Under the pieces are notes generated by a model. That model searched no databases, was not told the origin of the DNA, and was given only the letters and a program-made list of their open reading frames with translations. From assembly GCA_018064685.1 (NCBI GenBank), contig JAGHUS010000014.1, positions 1-64,000 of the forward strand: a DNA stretch of 64,000 nucleotides, in the 5' to 3' direction. The position numbers were made by a program, and so were the translations under genes. Source of the stretch: Bacteroidales bacterium (GTDB lineage: Bacteria > Bacteroidota > Bacteroidia > Bacteroidales > Bacteroidaceae). This document shows, piece by piece, positions 57,841-64,000 of the stretch (the stretch's first letter is position 1; each line of letters starts with the position of its first letter).

Positions 57841-57986
57841 GTTTATCGCCTTGAAGAGGATGGTCGCCCTCGCTACGAGGGTGATGGTATGCTTCTGGTT
57901 TGGGCGTTAAAAACTTGTTTTTATAAGCACAAAGCAGGAGTATAGCATCAAGGGCGGCAGCCTCCATCCTTTTCAAGGGGTTTATC
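57841..57986 (+). ncRNA. Structured element C (four-helix junction)
   Basis: Flank GTTTATCGCC. Basal helix CCTTGAAGAGGATGG with CCATCCTTTTCAAGG (57849-57863/57964-57978). Hairpin CCCTCG/CGAGGG (57867-57881). Arm TGATG-G-TATGCTTCT with AGGAGTATA-G-CATCA (57882-57896/57936-57950). Short hairpin GGC/GCC. Flank GGGGTTTATC. With E it fills the gap 57580-58052. Confidence 0.6.
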
Positions 57987-58052
57987 CAGGTTTTTATTAT
58001 AATCAACAATTTAAACTTTTAACCCTTTAAACCCTTAAACCCTTACAAAAGT

Positions 58053-58871
58053 ATGAAATGGTTCAAACACTCCACCCTTGCTTCCTACGCCGATGATCTC
58101 GTCATCATCCGCGAGGAACTGGGCTTTGCCGGACTGGGTGTCTATTGGCAGATCATGGAGATGCTCCACCTGCACGATGGGCGATACCCATTGCAGAGCA
58201 TCATGGCGTTGAAATGCAAGGCGTTCTCTGCGAAGAAGATTCAGCGCGTCATCGAACTTGCCTCGTCAATCTTCATCGACAAGCATTTCTTTGTCTGCAT
58301 AGGCGAATGTTCCGATACGGAGACTGAAAATCCTTCCGACGAAGAGCTTGGCAACGACGTTTGCTCCGACTTTCCTCCGTCAGAAATTTCCGAGCAAACC
58401 ATCTCAACGCTTGCGTGTATAGAGGAGACAAGAGAAAAGACAGAATCAGAGGAAGACGAGATGCTCGTCCGCTACAGCTCCGAACCGTGGTACCCTTACA
58501 TCCGTGAACTTCTGCCACGAAACAACTCCTGGCATGAGGTCACCTGTATGCTGTCGGGCTATGGCCGTTTGCTCAGCAAGCATTGGCATGAAGCCATCCT
58601 TCAGTTCGTGCAGCATATCATCAGCTTCGACACAGCCAGTACCATCCATTCCGTCCGTGATGCACGCTATTACTTCCGCACTTTTATCCGCCTCAGTCAT
58701 CCACCGGGACGCGAGTTGAAGGAGCATCTGGAGAGTATTTCTAACGATAACGATACGCTGCGCTACGATAACCAACCCGTCAATCAACTCATACCCGACA
58801 ATGCCCCACCACGTCCATCATCTACAGCTCAATGGAACTTTGCTACGGATGAATGGGTTGAAGTCCATTAA
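58053..58871 (+). CDS. DUF4373 (Lin1244/Lin1753-like) replication-module protein
   Basis: 272 residues. The opening MKWFKHSTLASYADDLVIIR and EELGFAGLGVYWQIMEMLHL is the DUF4373 N-terminal domain of phage and integrative-element proteins, usually next to a replicative helicase or primase. Middle and C-terminal helices (EPWYPYIRELL...YYFRTFIRL) follow. Residues SNDNDTLRYDNQP are encoded by a dispersed repeat (58743-58772) that also occurs in the next gene. The start follows a TTAAACCC simple repeat. Confidence 0.8.
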   Translation: MKWFKHSTLASYADDLVIIREELGFAGLGVYWQIMEMLHLHDGRYPLQSIMALKCKAFSAKKIQRVIELASSIFIDKHFFVCIGECSDTETENPSDEELGNDVCSDFPPSEISEQTISTLACIEETREKTESEEDEMLVRYSSEPWYPYIRELLPRNNSWHEVTCMLSGYGRLLSKHWHEAILQFVQHIISFDTASTIHSVRDARYYFRTFIRLSHPPGRELKEHLESISNDNDTLRYDNQPVNQLIPDNAPPRPSSTAQWNFATDEWVEVH

Positions 58872-59002
58872 CCATAAACACGGAAGGCCAATACAAATCT
58901 CATTTTAGTACGAACACGAATTAATCGAATCTCCCGAATTCTAAATATTCGCGTAATTAGTGGGATTCGTGTTCAAAACAAACAATAAACCTTATAAATG
59001 CA

Positions 59003-61207
59003 ATGCTAAATAACAATCCCGACAAGAAAGATCGCAACCGCGATTTCGAATCATACGGTCTCAAAGGCATCAAGACCGGTTATAGCGACAAGGCAGAGCA
59101 ACGCTGTCTCTGTCCTGAATGCGAATCAACGCGTACCCATAAAGGACACAAGGACTGTTCAGTCAATCTCGACAACGGCAAATGGCACTGCCACCATTGC
59201 GGTGCTTCGGGCTATGTTCCCACCCAGGAAGAGGAGGAGAAGCGCACCGCTAAGGAGCGTCGCATCGACCGCCTCCGCAACATGCCTCCAGCCAAAAAGC
59301 AGTTTGCTCGTCCACAGTTTCATAGCGAGTTCCTGATTGCCAACGTTGCCCAGAACCCGAACGCTGAGCAGCGCAACATCATTGACTATCTCACCCAGAC
59401 TCGTAAGCTATCCATCGAGGTGCTAACCCGTTCGCGTGTCACCATCAACTACGTCAAGCAGTGGCGCGACGATCCGTCGGGAGCCAAGGACAAGGATGGC
59501 AAACCCATCCGACAAGAATATCTCGCCCCTGTCATGGCGTTCAATTATTTCGATCGCAACATCCTCGTCAACCAGAAATGCCGTAAGCTCGACAAAACCT
59601 TCTGGATGCACAAGGGTGCGGAGGTCATTCCGTATAACATCGATGCTATCCTTCGCAAGGAGGTTTGCTACATCACCGAAGGCGAGTTTGACGCCCTCTC
59701 GCTCATCGAAGCCGGACTGCCCGAAGCCATCAGCGTACCGGCAGGTGGTAGCAACACCAACCTCACTTGGCTCGACCGATTCATGGAGACGCATTTCATG
59801 GACAAGCAGGTCATCTATTTGGCGCTTGACCTCGATCCTGTCGGTCTCAACATGATGAAGGAACTCATCCGTCGTCTTGGTTCGGGCAAGTGCCGTGTCG
59901 TTGTTTGGGACGATGGTTGCAAGGATGCCAACGAAGAGCTTTGCAAAAATGGTGTGGAGGGCATCCGTCGCTGCATCAGTCAAGCTATGGATGTACCGCT
60001 CTATGGCATTCAGACTGCCCACACACCGGAGATTGAACGTGAATTGGATGACCTCTTCCTCAATGGTCTTGGGCACGGATCAGCTGTCCGTATTCCTGGC
60101 TTCGACAATCAGGTCACGTTCGAGACAGGTCGTTACTGCGTTGTTACAGGACGTCCGGGTGATGGTAAGTCTGAGTTCGTCGATGAGGTCTGCCTCCGTC
60201 TCTGTCTTCTGCACGAGTGGCGCATTGCTTATTTCTCTCCGGAGAACGTTCCTCTGAAATATCACCTTGCCAAGCTCGTCTCAAAACTAACAGGCTACGA
60301 ATTCAAGCAAGGCGGTCGAATGACCCATCAGCTCTACTCCGTCTGCAAAGACTGGCTCGACCAAAACGTTTGCCATATCATGCCGGGAGCGAGTGAAGAA
60401 GATGACCTGATCTTTTTCAACGATAACGATGACGATACGCTACGCTACGATAACTCTTCTGAAGGCAAATCCATAAACACTAAACCAAGTTCTATAAACC
60501 TTCAGGACGCTCTGCGTCCAAAACCTTCCGACCCCGAGTCCTTCACTCTCGACGAAGTCCTTTCAGTAGCTCGCGAAGCCATTCAGCGCCGTGGTGTCCG
60601 CATCTGCGTCTTCGATCCCCTCAACAGTTTCAAGCGAGGACCTGAGCAATCAGGCATGTCCGACCTCCAATGGTATCTGCATGTCTGCAACACCATGCTC
60701 GGCTTTGCCCATCGCAACGATGTTCTTGTCATCCTCGTAGCCCATCCGCGCAAGGTGGATCGCTCCATGCTCGACAACCGCAAACGTCGTGTAGAGATGA
60801 ACGACATTTCCGGTTCCAGTGACTTCGGTAACAAATGTGATTTCTGTATCTGTATCGACCGCGATGACGATCTGCAGGTTGTCACCGCCTACGTTGACAA
60901 GGTCAAGTTCAAGCACCTCGGCACCCGTGGTCAGGTGCATCTTCATTACGACCCACTCTCCGGTCGCTACGTCCCCTGCACTCTTCAGAAACTCTCCGAA
61001 CAGGACTTCCTCTATCTCGAAAACCAGCCCCGCCGCTCAGGTGAACAACTCATCACCATCGGCACCAACCACTATCAGAAAACCACCGACTGGCGCAACT
61101 TCAACATCCGCTGGATCGACGAACAAGGCCAACCGATGCTCGCCACCCACCTCGACCGCTTCGAGTCCGCGGAAGCCAACAATGGTCAAATGGGGTTGTT
61201 TGAATAA
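59003..61207 (+). CDS. Toprim primase / DnaB-type helicase
   Basis: 734 residues, T7 gp4/Twinkle-like layout. Zinc finger at about 35-66 (CLCPECESTR...WHCHHCG), toprim domain with YITEGEFDALSLIEAG and ALDLDPVGLNMMKEL, then a RecA-like helicase with Walker A TGRPGDGKSEF (about 382), Walker B ICVFDPLNSF and the later blocks LVILVAHPRK and DISGSSDFGNKCD. The segment NDNDDDTLRYDNSSEGKSIN between Walker A and B is encoded by the dispersed repeat (60419-60454) and looks inserted. It would replicate a plasmid or phage; no integrase or capsid gene is present. Confidence 0.88.
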   Translation: MLNNNPDKKDRNRDFESYGLKGIKTGYSDKAEQRCLCPECESTRTHKGHKDCSVNLDNGKWHCHHCGASGYVPTQEEEEKRTAKERRIDRLRNMPPAKKQFARPQFHSEFLIANVAQNPNAEQRNIIDYLTQTRKLSIEVLTRSRVTINYVKQWRDDPSGAKDKDGKPIRQEYLAPVMAFNYFDRNILVNQKCRKLDKTFWMHKGAEVIPYNIDAILRKEVCYITEGEFDALSLIEAGLPEAISVPAGGSNTNLTWLDRFMETHFMDKQVIYLALDLDPVGLNMMKELIRRLGSGKCRVVVWDDGCKDANEELCKNGVEGIRRCISQAMDVPLYGIQTAHTPEIERELDDLFLNGLGHGSAVRIPGFDNQVTFETGRYCVVTGRPGDGKSEFVDEVCLRLCLLHEWRIAYFSPENVPLKYHLAKLVSKLTGYEFKQGGRMTHQLYSVCKDWLDQNVCHIMPGASEEDDLIFFNDNDDDTLRYDNSSEGKSINTKPSSINLQDALRPKPSDPESFTLDEVLSVAREAIQRRGVRICVFDPLNSFKRGPEQSGMSDLQWYLHVCNTMLGFAHRNDVLVILVAHPRKVDRSMLDNRKRRVEMNDISGSSDFGNKCDFCICIDRDDDLQVVTAYVDKVKFKHLGTRGQVHLHYDPLSGRYVPCTLQKLSEQDFLYLENQPRRSGEQLITIGTNHYQKTTDWRNFNIRWIDEQGQPMLATHLDRFESAEANNGQMGLFE

Positions 61208-61221
61208 TGTTTCTTCATTTT

Positions 61222-61265
61222 GTCAAGGTCACTCATCCGTGAGGATCAGCGGCCTTGATTTTTTT
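61222..61265 (+). terminator. Terminator of the primase-helicase gene
   Basis: TCAAGG (61223-61228) pairs with CCTTGA (61253-61258), with an inner CTCA/TGAG hairpin, followed by eight T. Confidence 0.7.
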
Positions 61266-61842
61266 ACTTCACAAGATCGCGCAACCAAAAGTAAACTCCA
61301 CCATATAGCTGGACAAAACCATTTTCATCATAGCAGACATTGTTGCCCATTTTCGTTAAATCCTTGGAAACTTGCTCTGTTATACCGATCTTACGGATTT
61401 GTGCATCAATATTTATGCCAGCATACTCTGCACGCACTTGGATAAACTTCACGAAAAACTGCATTTGTTCAAGCTGATGAATCGGCGACTCCATACCCTT
61501 CTTCAATTCGATGAGCAAAATAAACGATTCCTCGTCTCGCTCAACAAACATGACATAGTCACAGACCTTTGCCACACCAAGCCCTATACCATTCGCATCC
61601 TTCAGATTGAAATAAGGGAATGGATACAAATCGTCTTTCGGCTCGCAATCAAACTTGTATAAAACATACCTTGAACGAGCGTCACATTTGATAATACGCT
61701 TCATTTCAAAGGGTACGTTGTCCGTGTCCAGATTGACTTCCTTCAAGACAGTCTGCTCATCTGCCTTGTATTGCGGATTCAATATCAATTCTATTCTCTC
61801 CAGAAAGGACACTGGAGGTGCTGGTTTGTATAATCTTCCCAT
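61264..61842 (-). CDS. PD-(D/E)XK-nuclease-like partner protein
   Basis: 192 residues from the ATG at 61842 (MGRLYKPAPPVSFLERIELI). Asp in KVCDYVMFVERD and the Glu-x-Lys in FILLIELKKGM are spaced as in PD-(D/E)XK nucleases (inference from motif only). The ATG overlaps the stop of the ATPase gene as TAATG, so it is translated with it. ATPase-nuclease pairs of this kind are common in anti-phage loci. No known system name can be assigned from sequence alone. Confidence 0.65.
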   Translation of the reverse strand: MGRLYKPAPPVSFLERIELILNPQYKADEQTVLKEVNLDTDNVPFEMKRIIKCDARSRYVLYKFDCEPKDDLYPFPYFNLKDANGIGLGVAKVCDYVMFVERDEESFILLIELKKGMESPIHQLEQMQFFVKFIQVRAEYAGINIDAQIRKIGITEQVSKDLTKMGNNVCYDENGFVQLYGGVYFWLRDLVK

Positions 61843-63206
61843 TATTCCGTCATGCAATGATAAATCAACTGAGCAGAAGCATTCTGATGAAGAATAGCAC
61901 TGTCTATAGTTTCTACAGCAAAACCTTCGCTTGTCATTTCTATTGGTGTCATGCTCACCCTTCCACTCTCATTCTTCAGGAATAGGTATGCACTGACATC
62001 ATTATGACTTATCAGCATATCAGCCTTATACCCATACTTATCTACCTCCTCCATTACTTCTGAAGGAGATGCAGACAACATGATCAAGTTGTTCAGTTCG
62101 CGTACAATATAGTCGCTATGGGTGCTGATAAGCAAGCGCAAACCGCGTTGTATCATCTTTCCGAACATTCTTGCCAGAAGGATTTGACTGTCTGGATGAA
62201 GGTTCAACTCCGGTTCGTCAATGATAATAAGATGATTTATGTCTGCTTGGTGACGCAGGAAGAATACCAATGAGGAAAGACTCTTCACCACAGAAGCGGT
62301 CATCTGTATAGGCAAAGGTTTATTGTCCATACCATCTGCACGGAACTCTGCCTCGCCAGACTCATCGATCGAAAGCTTACCGTTGAGCAATGTCGTTTCC
62401 AGCTCGTCGGCAATATCTGCGAAGCTTCCCTTTGAATTCTGGATATTCGTCATATTATCCGCAATCTCCAGGCTGTCCTTAACAGCAATAGGATAACGAG
62501 CTGGTACAGGACGGGTCACAACAGCTATCTTCTCTGAATTATTGACCACTTCACCTATCACGTGTTCATTTTTCAGAGAGAGCTGCCTGTGGAATGTCTG
62601 TATTGACACACGTTCAACAGGGAACATGTACGATTGGGTTATTGGCAAAAGAGAAAGAAAATGATAAACTCCATCAAACATCCCGAGATTAACAAAATCA
62701 CGAACCTCATCTTTGGTCACAGATTTCACGGTATCCAGAATGAGTGTAAGTTTCTCACCATTCTTTTCCTTCTTGACATCAATAATTAGGCCATCAGAAT
62801 TAGACGTAGTGATTGTCATTTCCTCCTGATCAATGCAAACACGATGTTCCTCATCGGAAGTAACAAACTTCATTTTGAAATCATTGAAGTACTGTTCAAC
62901 TTTCGAGTCTGCCAATCCAAAAATCTTTGCAAGTTGACCAGATGCGTAGTCCATAGCCTTTGCTCTCAGACGAACAACTTCATCATAGTTGAGTGGTATA
63001 GTTAAGCTACCATTAAGAAGCAGCTCCGAAAGTTGCTCCTCTTCTATCTTAATCTCTGACCTGAGGATAGTCTTTGTCAGTACATAGATGAGATATGATA
63101 TGTAGGTTTTTCCTGTATTGTTAGGACCACAAAATACTGTCAGCCTCTTCGACAAGTCTATTGTAGCTTCCTGAACAGGGCCTATGTTGTTTATTCTGAT
63201 TTTCAT
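61842..63206 (-). CDS. SMC/OLD-like AAA ATPase (defence type)
   Basis: 454 residues from the ATG at 63206 (MKIRINNIGPVQEATIDLSK). ABC-type head: Walker A FCGPNNTGKTYIS (about 30), Walker B HLIIIDEPELNLHPDSQILL (about 327) and switch His in LLISTHSDYIVREL. The middle is a shortened coiled-coil or hinge region. This AAA_15-like layout is shared by RecF/OLD and Septu/PARIS-type defence ATPases. It is coupled by TAATG to the nuclease-like gene. A role in sensing phage DNA is an inference from family and pairing. Confidence 0.85.
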   Translation of the reverse strand: MKIRINNIGPVQEATIDLSKRLTVFCGPNNTGKTYISYLIYVLTKTILRSEIKIEEEQLSELLLNGSLTIPLNYDEVVRLRAKAMDYASGQLAKIFGLADSKVEQYFNDFKMKFVTSDEEHRVCIDQEEMTITTSNSDGLIIDVKKEKNGEKLTLILDTVKSVTKDEVRDFVNLGMFDGVYHFLSLLPITQSYMFPVERVSIQTFHRQLSLKNEHVIGEVVNNSEKIAVVTRPVPARYPIAVKDSLEIADNMTNIQNSKGSFADIADELETTLLNGKLSIDESGEAEFRADGMDNKPLPIQMTASVVKSLSSLVFFLRHQADINHLIIIDEPELNLHPDSQILLARMFGKMIQRGLRLLISTHSDYIVRELNNLIMLSASPSEVMEEVDKYGYKADMLISHNDVSAYLFLKNESGRVSMTPIEMTSEGFAVETIDSAILHQNASAQLIYHCMTE

Positions 63207-63408
63207 AATCTGATGTTGTATTATAAATACGACAAATCTGGTATGTTCAGCCCATCTTTTTTGAGCTAGACACACCTTTTGCGTATGCAAAAATAACATT
63301 TTTTCTTCAATCTTGCAAAAAAATTATGCACATAGCCTCATTTTTTGCAAGTTTTTATTAGTAAAAGCCATTTTTGCTCACTTCCAATGACTTTTTCAAC
63401 GTAGTTTG

Positions 63409-63508
63409 CCCTCGTCATCGTAGGCGAAGCCGCATCGTAGCCCTTCGACTGGCTCAGGACAGGCTGGGCGTATCGTCATCGTAGCGAAGCGTATCGTTAT
63501 CGTACGAA
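63409..63508. repeat. Dispersed CGTCATCGT/CGTTATCGT repeat
   Basis: Two blocks of CATCGTAGCGAAGC and TATCGTTATCGTACGAAG type flank CCCTTCGACTGGCTCAGGAC, a second dispersed motif also seen (inverted) at 38917-38941. This is most of the 304-bp gap between the ATPase start and the DUF4248 gene. Confidence 0.7.
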
Positions 63509-63510
63509 GT

Positions 63511-63720
63511 TTACGGCTCCCCGATATACTCAAATATCAGTTTTACCTGACGGGAGTTGAAGTAACGCTGGGTGGTGCGATAACCTGTCTGCAGGAGTTC
63601 ATCCCACAGCTGGTGGTTCGTCTTCAGCCAAAGAGCGAGACGATTCAGTGCAGCCACCATCGAGATGTTTGGAGCGTATGCTATCGCAAGCTCCTTCTTG
63701 CTATAAGTTCTTATTTCCAT
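63511..63720 (-). CDS. DUF4248 protein, 69 aa
   Basis: MEIRTYSKKELAIAYAPNIS, LNRLALWLKTNHQLWDELLQTGYR and the end FNSRQVKLIFEYIGEP match DUF4248 as I know it, a small helical Bacteroidota protein, probably DNA-binding and common in integrated elements near primase genes. A -7 box TAACTTTG (63816-63823, minus) lies upstream, with TTAAGGGGTTAATAG simple repeats in the leader. Confidence 0.8.
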   Translation of the reverse strand: MEIRTYSKKELAIAYAPNISMVAALNRLALWLKTNHQLWDELLQTGYRTTQRYFNSRQVKLIFEYIGEP

Positions 63721-63940
63721 CTTGTAAGAGTTTAACGGTTTAAGGGGTTAATAGTTTAAAGGATTACCCTTTTAACCAGCCGCAGGCGCTTAAACATTTA
63801 ACCCTTTATTAGATGCAAAGTTACACATTTTTTCGCTAATATCAGCAACTTATGCCCTTAACATTTCATATTACTTCATATTGTGTCATAAATGTTCACC
63901 GCTGCTCATCGCAACTCACAATTCCGCTGTCGCCATGTCG

Positions 63941-63948
63941 TACCTTTG
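63941..63948 (+). promoter_or_regulatory. -7 box reading out of the window
   Basis: TACCTTTG matches the Bacteroidota -7 box on the plus strand. Beyond it only a 12-base direct repeat, GTCTTCTATTAA (63966-63977, 63989-64000), is visible. Nothing else is seen in 63721-64000. Confidence 0.35.
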
Positions 63949-64000
63949 CATCGTGATTCGAATCAGTCTTCTATTAAGACCAGGCCCCGTCTTCTATTAA

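Noticed and set aside
56843-57986. Hammerhead ribozymes or integron attC sites as an explanation of the structured elements.
   Set aside because: There is no GAAA/CUGAUGA core in the right order and no RYYYAAC/GTTRRRY boxes; the flanking motifs are direct rather than inverted.

Overview
The window looks like a Prevotella-type member of the Bacteroidales. Promoters follow the Bacteroidota pattern (TTG, about 20 bases, then TAnnTTTG). Large secreted enzymes carry Bacteroidota-style signal peptides and end in a GRR/GRK...KG(V/L)YI..GKK tail of the type IX secretion sorting kind. Ribosome binding sites are weak, and Bacteroidota-restricted families (GH97, DUF4373, DUF4248, Panacea antitoxin) are present. 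No rRNA, complete tRNA, CRISPR array or SusC/SusD pair is visible.

Region 1 (0.2-38.4 kb) is a chromosomal carbohydrate-degradation region. It holds a 2345-residue SGNH-esterase/sialidase with a 1091-residue secreted relative, each associated with a copy of a 62-residue acidic peptide. It also holds a second sialidase, a GH30, a GH5 endoglucanase-type enzyme, a two-domain carbohydrate esterase, a GH2 beta-galactosidase, a GH97 and an aldose 1-epimerase-like protein. Housekeeping or signalling genes lie between them: GNAT, a kinase/FGE fusion, CapA, a DUF3160 protein, MscS, cyclophilin, an S24 peptidase and YqeY. Together the enzymes would deacetylate and desialylate host glycans and cut plant or host polysaccharides outside the inner membrane.

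Region 2 (38.4-43 kb) is a repeat-rich junction. It contains the 5' part of a group II intron, an aminotransferase tail, a Panacea toxin-antitoxin pair whose toxin has an in-frame amber codon, a structured RNA element, and a REP-associated tyrosine transposase (RAYT) surrounded and internally interrupted by its own palindromes.

Region 3 (42.6-55 kb, all minus strand) is a surface-glycan cluster (WbuC cupin, WecA-like transferase, GT2, GT10 fucosyltransferase, acyltransferase, nucleotidyltransferase). It is joined without a gap to a KAP P-loop NTPase, a PIN-domain protein, a DUF1848 protein and a Cys-rich methyltransferase, which have the look of a defence or RNA-processing operon.

Region 4 (55-64 kb) is a decayed plasmid- or phage-like replication module (four-helix-bundle protein, disrupted small genes, DUF4373 protein, primase-helicase), followed by an SMC-like ATPase/PD-(D/E)XK-like nuclease pair and a DUF4248 gene. 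Its intergenic spaces carry four full-length copies and one minimal copy of a structured RNA-like element. A further full copy lies beside the RAYT. These elements differ greatly in sequence but keep the same helices by compensatory change; this is the strongest candidate for something undescribed.
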